From Stomorhina lunata (taxonomy: Eukaryota > Arthropoda > Insecta > Diptera > Rhiniidae), in assembly GCA_933228675.1 (NCBI GenBank), contig OW121744.1, positions 24,144,640 to 24,208,639 on the forward strand: DNA of 64,000 nt, in the 5' to 3' direction. A program made the translations under genes and the position numbers. The notes below the pieces were generated by a model. That model did not search any database, was not told the DNA's origin, and saw only the letters and a list, made by a program, of their open reading frames with translations. Position 1 is the first letter of the stretch. Every line of letters starts with the position of its first letter. This document shows, piece by piece, positions 10,901-21,890 of the stretch.

Positions 10901-12085
10901 ATAGAGATTTCTGTTACATATTCGATATTCGAAAAATTCGAACTTAATTTCGAAATTAAAAAAAAAAATTTTGTTTGAAAGTCGAAACCTATAAAATTTA
11001 TTTTTTTTCTGTAATTTTTCACTATTTTTTTTTTAGAAATGTTTTGTTGAAAACTTTTGTTACTTTTTCGATATTCGAAAAATTCGAACTTAATTTCGAA
11101 ATTAAAAAAAAAAAAAAAAATTGTTTTAGAGTTCAAAACACTAAGTTTTGAGTTAAAATATTTCTAAAAAACTAAATTTCGTTAAGAGAATTTCATTATC
11201 CAAGATTTTTGTTACTCTTTTTTATATTCGAAAAATTCGAACTTAATTTCGAAATTCAAAGAAAATTTTGTTTTATAGTGAAAAGCTATAAAATTAATTT
11301 TTCTTTCATTATGTTTATACCAGTTTCTTTATAGAAATGTTTTGTAAGAGACTTTTGTTACTTTTTCGATATTCAAAAAATTCGAACTTAATTTCGAAAT
11401 TTAAAAAAAAATTGTTTTAAAGTTCAAAACACTAAGTTTTGAGTTAAAATATTGCTAAAAAACTAATTTTTTTAAGAGAATTTCATTATCCAAGATTTTT
11501 GTTACTATTTTTTATATTCGAAAAATTCGAATTTAATTTCGAAATTCAAAGAAAATTTTGTTTTATAGTGAAAAGCTATAAAATGAATTTTTCTTTCTGT
11601 ATTTTTATACCAGTTTCCTTATAGAAATGTTTTGTTAAAGACTTTTGTTACTTTTTTGATATTCGAAAAATTCGAACATAATTTCGAAAAATTGTTTTAT
11701 AGTCAAAACCTATAAAATTTATTTTTTTTTTTCTGTATTTTTACGCTAGTTTCTTTATAGAAATTTTTTGTTAGAGACTTTTGTTACTTTTTCGATTTTC
11801 GAAAAATTTGAATTTAATTTCGAAATTTAAATAAAAAAAATTGTTTTATAGTACAAAGCTATAGAATTAATTTTTTTTCCTTATAGAAATGTTTTGTTAG
11901 AGATTTTTGTTATTTTTTCCAAATTCGAAAAATTCGAACATAATTTCGAAATTTAAAAAAAGTAAGTTTTAAAGTTAAAAACTGTAATATTTCTAATTTT
12001 CTGTATTTTAAAGCATTTCTATACATTTTTTGATACATTATTTCATGTTCGAAAAATTCGAACTTAATTTCGAAATTCCAAAAAA
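10901..12085. repeat. ~145-bp tandem repeats with TTCGAAAAATTCGAA
   Basis: About nine copies, each with a GATATTCGAAAAATTCGAAC-like core followed by TTAATTTCGAAATT, an AT spacer and TTTATAGAAATGTTTTGTTA plus ACTTTTGTTACTTTTTC. Cores begin near 10920, 11070, 11225, 11368, 11516, 11660, 11797, 11925 and 12050. Neighbouring copies are more alike than distant ones, and alternate copies share spacer text, hinting at a two-unit higher-order period near 290 bp. Confidence 0.85.
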
Positions 12086-13288
12086 TTACTTTTAGTAAAA
12101 AAATTTGATTAAATTGATGCTTTCAGGAACGTTGATGATAGTTTGAATGTTTTATGTCATAATCTTTCATGTTTAAAAGAAGATTTTGAAATTTTTTCTA
12201 GTTTCCAAAAATTATTAGTTTTGAGTTTTAAATTTCAAAAAAATTTAAATTTTTATTTTTCTTAATATTTCCTTCACTTTTCTTCAACACATTTCTCATG
12301 AACATTTTCTACACATTTTACCATTCATTCATTTTCCAAACCACATTTTTTTGCCGAAAATTTTGTTTACATTTTTTTTAAACAAAAATTTCAAAACTAT
12401 TTTTTCCTTAAATAACAAAAAAAACTATTATTTATCTTATGATCTTATTTATTAAAAATCGTATTCCTTAAAAGAAATTTCGAATATATTTTTTTGGTGA
12501 ATTGATTTAATTCTGAAAAAAATGATTTATTGATATTAAAAATATTTTTTGTATAAAATTGGTAAAATTTATAAAATTTTCAATTAACTTTTTTTTTCAA
12601 TATTTTCTGCGTGTGCTTTATCTCAAAATATTTATTAACAACTGACTTTAAAAATCAAATTCTTTCTTTATTTTTGTTTTCTTTGTCGTTTCCAATTTCA
12701 AATCTAATTCTGATACCTTCAATTTTTTTCGCTCACTTTATGTTAAACTAAATCGTTTCGAAAAAATTTACAATTTAAAAACAGAAAATAATATTTTTTT
12801 GTTGTTGCTGTTGTTGTTGTGTCACTTTATTAAATATTTATGTCATGCCTGTGATTTCGGTGCGTTTTGCAAAATTTTCATAGAACACTACAATATTTAC
12901 AATTTTTTTCCATAGCCCAGCTCCTCTTTGCTGTTTTTGTGTTGTCTTGTCTGAATAAATTTTTTTGTATTCTTTGCATATTTAAAATTTTTTATGCTAA
13001 TTTAACTTTAGTTTGCATAAAATTAACATATTTTTATAGATTTACTTTCTTTAAAAAATATAAAATTTTATGTAAATTTTATACAATTGCGCACATTGAA
13101 ATGTTGAAATATCGGCAAAGTCTAACCAAAAACATTTAATTTAATTTTTTAAAAATTCATATTCATGGCGCATATTCAGACACATCAAACCATCTCCCCT
13201 TCTTTAATATTTTCATGATTTTAAAATTCAAATGTATGTAGTTTTTTTTATTTGCTATTAATTTATGCAAATATATTTAGAAAAAAAT
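12086..13288. other. AT-rich non-coding stretch, no gene seen
   Basis: Holds a GTT/GCT trinucleotide run (12802-12822) and low-complexity A/T. The open frame at 12867-13139 is Phe/Leu/Ile/Lys-rich, lacks coding composition and is not supported. Confidence 0.5.
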
Positions 13289-13715
13289 GTTTAGAATTTG
13301 TTATACCCTACACCACCAAAGGCGGAAATGTAACGCATAGAAATAATGGTCTGGAAAGCATCTTTAAGTGCTTGCCTTATGTTGCTTTAAAGGAAATCTT
13401 AACTCTGAGAAGAACATAATAGAGAAAACTAGTCGGCTTTTACACACATCAAGTTTCAAGTCAAGTTTAAAAAAAAAAGTTTAGAATTTGTAATACCCTA
13501 CACCACCAAAGGCGGGAATGTAACGCATAGAAATAATGGTCTGGAAAGCATCTTTAAGTGCTTGCCTTATGTTGCTTTAAAGGAAATCTTAACTCTGAGA
13601 ATAACATAATAGAGAAAACTAGTCGGCTTTTACACACATCAAGTTTCAAGTCAAGTTCAAGTCTTGACTTGTTAGGAGAGAGAGGTAAAAAAAGTAGAAC
13701 CTGGTAGTTCCCCGT
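13289..13715. repeat. 190-bp tandem duplication carrying a half foldback element
   Basis: Units at 13289-13478 and 13479-13668 are almost identical. Each starts GTTTAGAATTTGT, includes ATACCCTACACCACCAAAGG, and ends with GTCGGCTTTTACACACATCA plus AGTTTCAAGTC repeats, which is the terminal repeat of the foldback element at 13959-14167. After the second unit the homology to that element continues to about 13715 (TTAGGAGAGAGAGGTAAA). The near-identity implies a recent duplication. The minus-strand frame over 13554-13793 is not a gene. Confidence 0.85.
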
Positions 13716-13827
13716 TAAAAAGATTGTAGAAATACCAAAGATGAATAGATTTCCTGCTACTCCATTTAAGGATTTGAAATATGTGGCGGGCATAGCCCGT
13801 CAATGTCGAATTTGACACAGAAGGGCT

Positions 13828-14260
13828 TAAAATCTCATTTTAGGCTTCGTCTGGTATCAGCATTCTTGTATCCTAATCACATCATAGTCCCTCAATGTTG
13901 AAGTTGACACAGAAAATTTCTGCCATTTAAGGCTAAAATCTCATTTCAATTCAAAATAGTCAGCTTTTACACACATCAAGTTTCAAGTCAAGTTCAAGTC
14001 AAGTTTCAAGTCTAGACTTCTTAGGAGAGAAAGCTAAAGGAAATAGAACGGAGATCATACCCCCCATGGAACATAACCCGTTCCATTTTCTTTACCTCTC
14101 TCACGCCTGAAAAGTCAAGTCTTGAAACTTAAACTTGACTTGAAATTTGATGTGTGTAAAAGCCGACATAGTTTGAAATCTCATATGGAAACGGCTTTAG
14201 GTTACAAGTAAAGAAACTTTTGAGAGAAATAATTGAAGGTCTGAGGCCACGTTTGAAGAA
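13828..14260 (+). pseudogene. Dead duplicate of the module A zinc-finger exon
   Basis: The left part (13828-13866) repeats the intron end, acceptor and first codons of the 9407 exon: TAAAATCTCATTTTAGGCTT, then TGGTATCAGCATTC. The right part (14168-14260) repeats the exon's last codons (ATAGTTTGAAATCTCATATG, GAAACGGCTT) and the start of its 3' UTR (TTTTGAGAGAAATAA). The zinc-finger core between them is missing, apart from a degraded stretch near 13910-13958 resembling the post-finger tail. After the acceptor the frame reads His-Ser-Cys and stops at a TAG (13885-13887). The stop codon of the parent exon is mutated. Relative to the parent, the copy lacks six bases between its GCTTCGTCT and GGTATCAG, so either the parent gained them or the copy lost them. 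A foldback element is inserted at 13959. It is non-functional as a finger exon, though the splice acceptor is intact. Confidence 0.8.
13959..14167. mobile_element. 209-bp foldback element inserted in the dead exon, ATA duplication
   Basis: Nearly the whole element is an inverted repeat: left end GTCAGCTTTTACACACATCA, right end the complement of GTCGGCTTTTACACACATCA. Internal AGTTTCAAGTC repeats and GAGAGA-(A)GGTAAA/GAAAGCTAAA boxes occur on both arms. ATA flanks both sides (13956-13958 and 14168-14170), and removing the element plus one ATA restores CAAAATAGTTTGAAATC, the exact text of the parent exon at 9617-9632. This gives a clean empty-site proof of insertion. Half copies occur at 13432-13468 and 13620-13715. 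Confidence 0.9.
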
Positions 14261-14413
14261 CAAATAATGCGGAAACTGATTTTATTCTAGAAAAAATCAG
14301 AGAATTTTGTGGAAATTTGATTTAAAGCAAAAATAGGGTATAAAATTAATAATTTTGATTTTTTTTGCTTTGAGAATGCTTTAGTTATGATAACAAAATG
14401 AGCTGCTACCTAA

Positions 14414-15692
14414 TTAAAAGTATTGTCCCTCGTTAGACACTACTTTTTCCCATATTTCTGGAAGCATATCAGATTTCGCGCCAACAGAAATGCTTGGGCT
14501 TCAAGGGAAAGAATAAATCAATGATACCCTGTTCTAAAGTGAAGCATATTCAATTAAGGGCGTTCTTTATCGATCAAAACAAATGGTAGTCAAAAGGGTC
14601 AAGGGCTGGGTTATACACCCGCCGTATAACAGAGCCCTTGCCCCTTTTCAAATCAAGCTAATTTTTTTAAACCCTGTTTTGAAGTCTATTGAGGGAATAC
14701 GCTAAATGGTAGTCAATGGTAGTCGACAGAACTAAATGGTAGTCAAAAAGACCAAGGTCTGGGCTATAAGGTGGGTGAGTCAAAACTATCCCACCACTTT
14801 TTTACAAATAGTTTTGATTCGGTAATGAATGTATCCATTTTTCATCACTTATAAGAAATTACATCTTTTTGTAGATTTCAACCAAAGACTCTATAATATA
14901 AAGATGTTGCACTTCCATACATTGATTTGCCATATGGTCGTTTTGAGAAGTCCCATGAAAAATAAAGTATACCGCTTTCAAGCAAAGACTCTATAATATA
15001 AAGATGTTGTATTTCCATACATTGATTTGCCGTATGGTCGTTTTGAAAAGTCCCATAAAAACAGAAGTCCCGCTTTTACTTTAATTCGGAAATAACTAAT
15101 GGAAACGATTATCCAATGAGAGAAAGCTAAGGCACACACACGCGTTCTCATGAAATATGTGTTAGTTTGTGCGTTTTTGGTCCATTTGAAAAGTCCCATA
15201 AAAAAAGAGTGTATCGCTTTTACTCTAATTCGGAAACCACAAATGGATACGATTATGTAATGAGAGAAAGCAAAGGCACATGAAATGTATGTTTGCATTT
15301 TGTGTTTTTTATCCACTTTAATTTCACAATTAACAGTCCATGTTTCAAGCCTCATTTCCGACATGCAAAATTTCGCTTCTACGCCTCTCGGCTTTAATTC
15401 ATATGGGACCCAATTTCCTGGCTATTGAATGAATCTCAATGCTTTTAAATCAAGGGAAATGACTTTTTGTGAGACTCCCAATAGAAATGCAAATTCTTCC
15501 TAAGTTTGACAACAAACTTTGTCGATTAATACCTTCAATTCCTTATCTTCAAAATTTTTCGGCTAACCAGGCCTTTCCTGGTCTTTTGTGTGGAAATCAC
15601 AACTTTTAAATTGGGCAAATCATCGTTCACAAGTTTTTTATGAGTTGGTTTATGATGACCGAAAGTTCCTCCCAACAATCGATAACTTTTAG
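14414..15692 (-). pseudogene. Decayed, rearranged mariner transposase with nested insertion
   Basis: Read on the minus strand. An N-terminal part (15692-15357) shows the mariner helix-turn-helix pattern: ERxFAQFKS, ERPGxPKNFEDKEL, CCQTxEEFAFLLGVSQKVIS and GNWVPYELKPR, with in-frame stops in place of Trp, Arg/Gln codons. A dispersed repeat (about 14883-15350) then interrupts it. Next comes a decayed first catalytic block (RCNFL, GYIHY near 14880-14826, with the DEKW aspartate lost). A large deletion joins this to THPPYSPDLGLFDYHLV (about 14800-14740). The DYHLF block is then repeated (NPALDPFDYHLF, about 14610-14565), showing an internal duplication. The C-terminus DMLPEIWEKVVSNEGQYF ends with TAA at 14416-14414. 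A normal mariner transposase is about 345 residues, so roughly half is missing. It has been inactive for a long time. Confidence 0.85.
14883..15345 (+). mobile_element. Dispersed CAAAGACTCTATAATATAAA element, three partial tandem copies
   Basis: Copies start near 14883 and 14982 (CAAAGACTCTATAATATAAA, then GATTTGCCRTATGGTCGTTT and GAAAAGTCCCATA), and a third, 5'-truncated copy starts near 15187. Downstream parts share TTTACTCTAATTCGGAAACA, CCAATGAGAGAAAGCTAAGG and TTTTTTATCCACTTTAATTT. The element sits inside a mariner transposase pseudogene, so it arrived later. Other copies are at 18188, 56719 and 63024 (inverted). The minus-strand frame crossing it is not a protein gene. Confidence 0.85.
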
Positions 15693-15695
15693 CAG

Positions 15696-16115
15696 ATGTT
15701 TAACCTTCAAAGTACCATATTTGTTATTATTGACACAAACCATATGTTACAGTCATGCCACATTGTATTGAAAACATATGTTTTAGGCACAGAATACGAT
15801 GTTATTATAAAGATTGATTTTAATGTCTATTTAAATTTTGTCGTTTATCGAATACTGAATTGTATTCACAAATGTTTAACCTTCAAAGTACCATATTTGT
15901 TATTATTGACACAAACCATATGTTATAGTTATGCCATATTTGATCAAAAACATATTTTTTAGGCTCAGAATACGACATTATTATGACGATTGAATATAAT
16001 GTCTATTTCACTTTTGTCGTCTAGCGAATACTGGATTATAAAGACAGATGTTTATCCTCTAAAATACCATATTTGTTAGTATGGACACAAACCATTTGTG
16101 ATAGTCATATGTTGT
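15696..16115. repeat. ~172-bp tandem repeat, three copies
   Basis: Copies begin at about 15696, 15868 and 16047 with ATGTTTAACCTTCAAAGTAC, CATATTTGTTATTATTGACA and CAAACCATATGTTA, followed by TCGTNTANCGAATACTG. The third copy is more diverged and shorter. Confidence 0.85.
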
Positions 16116-16129
16116 AAAATCGTCATTAT

Positions 16130-16715
16130 TAACTTGTATACCCATTATTTTTGGTATAACTTTTTCATATTCAAACAAATCGAAGTCAACCTCAAAATTC
16201 AAAAATTGAACTTGAGGTTTCGAGATTTACAGAGCTCTATTCCCCGCGGAATTGAAAAAAATTAAAAATTTGTTTAGGTAGAAGGACTGTAGCTTTTGAA
16301 CTTGATCGAAATCGGTACATATTCAAGGTACTTCCCATAGTTTTCAAGATCATCGTCAAACACTGATTATATATTCTATGAGACCCAAGAACTCTTTTCT
16401 GTCGCTTGGTGCTAAAGGGGTCAATGTCAATTGTTTGCTGTTTTGAGTTAATTATTGCATTAGATTCTCTTTTATTCCCTTTTTTTATTAAGCTTCAACA
16501 GCTAATCTCTATCTTAAATAAGGACAGATTTATAAGGACTTTTCTGGGCAATATAACTATGAATTTATATGGAAAATAAAAACTTTAAATCAAATTTTCT
16601 CAAGACTATTTATTTTGACATAGGCCCATTTGCACTAAGCCACAGATTTAACCCCAGTGGTGTAGGGTATCATTTGAGCAGTACTTGTCCCACTATATTA
16701 CTTTTTTGATGTAAT
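16130..16715. mobile_element. Diverged element ending in GTGGTGTAGGGTAT
   Basis: Includes GATCGAAATCGGTACATATT and ACTTCCCATAGTT, resembling the 40.4 kb element (GAAATCGGTCCATT, CCTCTCATAGGTCCCA), and ends with CCAGTGGTGTAGGGTATCAT (16661-16680). This looks like an old copy of the same non-autonomous family. No ORF was seen. Confidence 0.5.
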
Positions 16716-17452
16716 TTTTATAGAAAATTTTGATATACAATTTTTTATCGAAAACTTTTGATATAAAAATTTTTATAGAAAATTTTTGATATACAAATTT
16801 TTATAGAAAACTTTTGATACAAAAATTTTTGATAGAAAATTTTTGATAAAAAAATTTTTTATAGAAAATTTTTGATACAAAAATTTTTGATACAAAAATT
16901 TTTGATAGAAAATTTTTGATACAAAAATTTTTGATACAAAAATTTTTGATACAAAAATTTTTTATAGAAAATTTTTGACACAAAAATTTTTTATAGAAAA
17001 TTTTTGATACAAAAGTTTTTTATAGAAAATTTTTGATACAAAAATTTTTTATAGAAAAGTTTTGATACAAAAATTTTTTATAGAAAATTTTTGATACAAA
17101 AATTTTTATAGAAAATTTTTGATACAAAAATTTCTATAGAAAATTTTTGATACAAAAATTTTTATAGAAAATTTTTGATACAAAAATTTTTATAGAAAAT
17201 TTTTGATACAAAAATTTTTATAGAAAATTTTTGATACAAAAATTTTTATAGAAAATTTTTGATACAAAAATTTCTATAGAAAATTTTTGATACAAAATTT
17301 CTATAGAAAATTTTTGATACAAAAATTTTTACAGAAAATTTCTATAGAAAATTTTTGATACTTATTTTGACATTGGCCCTTTTAGCACCAAGCCACAGAT
17401 TTAACCTCAGTGGTGTAGGGTAGCATTTGAGCAGTACGTGACTTGCTATATT
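16612..17452. repeat. Satellite block flanked by ~100-bp direct repeats
   Basis: The sequence at 16612-16712 (TTTTGACATAGGCCCATTTG to ACTATATTAC) is repeated at 17364-17452 with about 85-90% identity. Between them (16718-17362) lies a 28-bp satellite array with unit core ATAGAAAATTTTTGATACAA. The direct repeats suggest a duplication of about 750 bp that includes, or was seeded by, the satellite. Confidence 0.8.
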
Positions 17453-18187
17453 ACTTTCGACATGATTTTTTTATATTCTTTGCCAATTTTATACAAAATA
17501 TATAAACATTTTTTTTTACTATATAATTAACTCTGGGAATCTAGTTAACTACACCTTAAACTTTTGAAAAAATGTAAAATTTTCCCATACATAAAAAACT
17601 TAAAATTATTTATATTTTTCCTAAAATTGGTAGCAATTAAGTTAAATAAAAAATACTAAAATTATATTTTATAATTATTTTTAAACTTTAAAGAAAAACT
17701 TAACTAATTTATTTTTGCTTACTATTAACATTTAAATTACTTTAGATTTATAAACATATTTTATTGTATTAAAAACCAACAATTTTAAACAACATTCCTA
17801 AGTATTGATACCAAAAACAAATTTATAATTAAACTCAACTTAACTTAAAATTTTATTTATTTTTTTAATATTAAAAACAACAAAATCTAGTCGTCTCAGG
17901 TTCAAAAATTTGTACTTAAGAAGGATTATACTCTATTTTATATTCATTTAATCACCATCAATTATTCTAAGTTTTTATCTAAGTTAAATATATTTATTGT
18001 ACTAATTTTGAAAATGTTGAAGGTAATATTTATAACATACAAAGCTTGCATTTTTTCAAGTTCAAAAATTGCAAATATTGTATTTTGAGATTTTGTCATG
18101 TTCGAAATATTTGAAATTTTGCTTTACAATTCCAAATTTAAAAAATGTATTATAGCTTAATTCACAATATCTTGCAAATGGTCTTAT
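17453..18187. other. AT-rich stretch, no gene seen
   Basis: Low-complexity A/T without clear repeats. One ATGTTCGAAATATTTGAAATTT near 18100 recalls the TTCGAA repeat family. Confidence 0.55.
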
Positions 18188-18338
18188 AAAAGACTCTATA
18201 ATATAAAGATGTTTCACTTCTATACATTAATTTGCCGTATGGTCGTTTTGAAAAGTCCCATACAAAAGCCGTTTTTACTCTAACTCGGAAACAACTCATG
18301 TAGACTATAATCCAATGAGAGAAAACTAAGGCACAAAA
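18188..18338 (+). mobile_element. CAAAGACTCTATAATATAAA element, truncated by satellite
   Basis: AAAGACTCTATAATATAAAG, then TTTGCCGTATGGTCGTTTTG, then CCAATGAGAGAAAACTAAGG. It stops at CACAAAAAA, where the 28-bp satellite begins immediately, so satellite expansion or a rearrangement has overwritten its 3' part. Confidence 0.85.
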
Positions 18339-20777
18339 AATTGTTTATAGAATATTTTTGAAACAAAAATTTCTAAAAAAAAAATTTTATGCAAAAATTT
18401 CTACTGAAAATTGTTGGTACAAAAATTTTTAATACAAAAATTTTTAAAGAAAATTTTTGATACAAAATTTCTATAGAAAATTTTCGATACAAAAATTTCT
18501 AAAGAAAATTTTTATAGAAAATTTTTGATACAATAATTTTTACAGAAAATTTTTGATACAAAAATTTCTATAGAAAATTTTTGATACAAAAATTTTTATA
18601 GAAAATTTTTGATACAAAAATTTTTATAGAAAATTTTTGATACAAAAATTTTTATAGAAAATTTTTGATACAAAAATTTCTATAAAAAATTTTTGATATA
18701 AAAATTTTTATAGAAAATTTTCGATATAAAAATTTTTATAGAAAATTTTGAAATAAAAATTTTTATAGAAAATTTTGAAATAAAAATTTTTATAGAAAAT
18801 TTTTGTTTCAAAAATTTTTATAGAAAATTTTTGTTACAAAAATTTTTATATAAAATTTTTGTTACAAAAATTTTTATATAAAATTTTTGTTACAAAAATT
18901 TTTATATAAAATTTTTGTTACAAAAATTTTTATATAAAATTTTTGTTACAAAAATTTTTATATAAAATTTTTGTTACAAAAATTTTTATATAAAATTTTT
19001 GTTACAAAAATTTTTATAGAATATTTTTGTTACAAAAATTTTTATAGAAAATTTTTGTTTCAAAAATTTTTATAGAAAATTTTTGTTACAAAAATTTGTA
19101 TAGAAAATTTTTGTTACAAAAATTTGTATAGAAAATTTTTGATACAAAAATTTTTATAGAAAATTTTTGATACAAAAATTTTTATAGAAAATTTTTGATA
19201 CAAAAATTTTTATAGAAAATTTTTGATACAAAAATTTTTATAGAAAATTTTTGATACAAAAATTTTTATAGAAAATTTTTGATACAAAAATTTTTATAGA
19301 AAATTTTTGATACAAAAATTTTTATAGAAAATTTTTGATACAAAAATTTTTATAGAAAATTTTTGATACAAAAATTTTTATAGAAAATTTTTGATACAAA
19401 AATTTTTGATACAAAAATTTTTATAGAAAATTTTTGATACAAAAATTTTTATAGAAAATTTTTGATACAAAAATTTTTATAGAAAATTTTTGATACAAAA
19501 ATTTTTATAGAAAATTTTTGATACAAAAATTTTTATAGAAAATTTTTGATACAAAAATTTTTATAGAAAATTTTTGATACAAAAATTTTTATAGAAAATT
19601 TTTGATACAAAAATTGTTATAGAAAATTTTTGATACAAAAATTTTTATAGAAAATTTTTGATACAAAAATTTTTATAGAAAATTTTTGATACAAAAATTT
19701 TTATAGAAAATTTTTGATACAAAAATTTTTATAGAAAATTTTTGATACAAAAATTTTTATAGAAAATTTTTGATACAAAAATTTCTATAGAAAATTTTTG
19801 TTACAAAAATTTTTATAGAAAATTTTTGTTTCAAAAATTTTTATAGAAAATTTTTGTTACAAAAATTTTTATAGAAAATTTGTGTTACAAAAATTTTTAT
19901 AGAAAATTTTTGATACAAAAATTTTTATAGAAAATTTTTGATACAAAAATTTCTATAGAAAATTTTTGATACAAAAATTTCTATAGAAAATTTTTGATAC
20001 AAAAATTTCTATAGAAAATTTTTGATACAAAAATTTCTATAGAAAATTTTTGATACAAAAATTTCTATAGAAAATTTTTGATACAAAAATTTTTATAGAA
20101 AATTTTTGATACAAAAATTTTTATAGAAAATTTTTGATACAAAAATTTTTATAGAAAATTTTTGATACAAAAATTTTTATAGAAAATTTTTGATACAAAA
20201 ATTTTTATAGAAAATTTTTGATACAAAAATTTTTATAGAAAATTTTTGATACAAAAATTTTCTATAAAAATTTTTGATACAAAAATTTTTATAGAAAATT
20301 TTTGATACAAAAATTTTTATAGAAAATTTTTGATACAAAAATTTTTATAGAAAATTTTTGATACAAAAATTTTTATAGAAAATTTTTGATACAAAAATTT
20401 TTATAGAAAATTTTTGATACAAAAATTTTTATAGAAAATTTTTGATACAAAAATTTTTATAGAAAATTTTTGATACAAAAATTTTTATAGAAAATTTTTG
20501 ATACAAAAATTTTTATAGAAAATTTTTGATACAAAAATTTTTATAGAAAATTTTTGATACAAAAATTTTTATAGAAAATTTTTGATACAAACAGTTTTAT
20601 AGAAAATTTTTGATACAAACAGTTTTATAGAAAATTTTTGATACAAACAGTTTTATAGAAAATTTTTGATACAAACAGTTTTATAGAAAATTTTTGATAC
20701 AAACAGTTTTATAGAAAATTTTTGATACAAACAGTTTTATAGAAAATTTTTGATACAAACAGTTTTATAGAAAATTT
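18339..20777. repeat. Large 28-bp satellite array, locally homogenised sub-blocks
   Basis: About 85 tandem units with core TTTTTATAGAAAATTTTTGA followed by TACAAAAA. Variants are clustered: TATATAAAATTTTTGTTACA units at about 18840-19010, GATACAAAAATTTCTATAG units near 19930-20090, and AAACAGTTTTATAG units seven times in a row at about 20588-20768. The middle (19130-20580) is almost perfectly repeated, implying recent amplification. A 28-bp period is not a multiple of three, so stops appear regularly and no long frame survives. Confidence 0.95.
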
Positions 20778-20832
20778 TTGTATCAAAAATTTTCGATAAA
20801 AATTTTTGTATCAAAAATTTTCTATAATTTTG
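20778..20832. repeat. Head-to-head inversion of the 28-bp satellite
   Basis: At about 20778 the unit flips orientation (TGTATCAAAAATTTTCGATA, TGTATCAAAAATTTTCTATA). The preceding seven AAACAGTTTTATAG units therefore face inverted units, allowing a stem in single-stranded DNA or transcript. Confidence 0.75.
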
Positions 20833-21890
20833 TTGATACCAAAATTTTTATTGAATTTTTAAGAAAGTTTATTTCTGGAAAGTGCAAATATTTTAAAAAT
20901 TCTGCTTTCGAATTTTCTAATTTTTTTCAAATTAGCAAAGTTTTGAATTTTTCAGACAAAGTAAAATTACAATTTTACAATTTCAGGCAAGCTTTTTATT
21001 GCAAATTATTTCTAAAGCCTAGACATTTAAATACTAATTTATTACTTAAAAATATTAAAATTAAAATTTTTTTGCCAAATATTAATTATAATTATTTATA
21101 AAAAAATAAACGTAAATTTAACATAATAATTTGTAGTTCTTAACAAAAACTAATTAATTTTATTTAAGTTCCTTTTTTCAACTACTAGGAACTGAATTAT
21201 AAGAATTCAACTAAAACTTTATTAAAAAATGAAAATAATTTTACTAAAATTAAAATACCAGAAAAAAAAGAATGATATAAAAAAGTACCACAATACAAAT
21301 TAAGTGATAAATATTAAACAAATAGTTTTTAAAACAAAGCAAAACCGAAGAAGAAATGAACAAAGAGAAACCAAAAAAATATACAAATAACCTGTGAAAA
21401 CAGTACAACAATTCACCAAAAAAAAAAAAAACTTAAACTAAATATAAAAATATATTTTTATACCGAACAAAAACGATTTACAACTAATAATTTTACCAAG
21501 TAAATAATTATTAAAAAAAGCAGCAAGAAAAAATGCCATAATTTACAATCAATTGAATGAATCTCTTAAGAAAGAAAAAATATTTAATATATTTATATAA
21601 AACATATTATAAAATTTATTGTTAAAAACAAATTAAATTTATGCTTAAATTTTTAAATTGATCTACATACAAATTATGTATTCAAAACTTATGCTATAAT
21701 TTATTTATAAATTTAATTTTTTGTATACTTTACAAAAAGAAGAGAATGAAATATAATTAAGAATAAGGTAACATTTAATTCAAAATTTTGATATTATAGA
21801 ATTTTTTTAAGGCTTACGTTTATGTTTTTCTAATGCAGAAAGAATATAAAAAAAGCAATTTTGAGTCCTAGAATATATTAAATTTTGTGT
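20833..21890. other. AT-rich stretch, no gene seen
   Basis: The frame at 20778-21101 starts in satellite and continues by chance; its composition (Phe/Lys/Asn) matches non-coding DNA here. Otherwise only poly-A/T runs are visible. Confidence 0.5.

Noticed and set aside
10901..12085. Heat-shock element cluster (TTC/GAA words)
   Set aside because: Heat-shock elements need nGAAnnTTCn spacing; here the words are fused as TTCGAA within a tandem repeat, so the resemblance is superficial.
12867..13139. 90-codon ORF with Cys residues
   Set aside because: Composition matches surrounding A/T DNA; no finger spacing and no splice support.
14978..15364. Minus-strand 128-codon protein
   Set aside because: Lies across tandem copies of the dispersed CAAAGACTC element; the same text is non-coding at its other copies.
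16718..20830. Possible CRISPR array (28-bp regular repeats)
   Set aside because: Units are contiguous without unique spacers, in an intron-rich eukaryotic context, with no cas genes.
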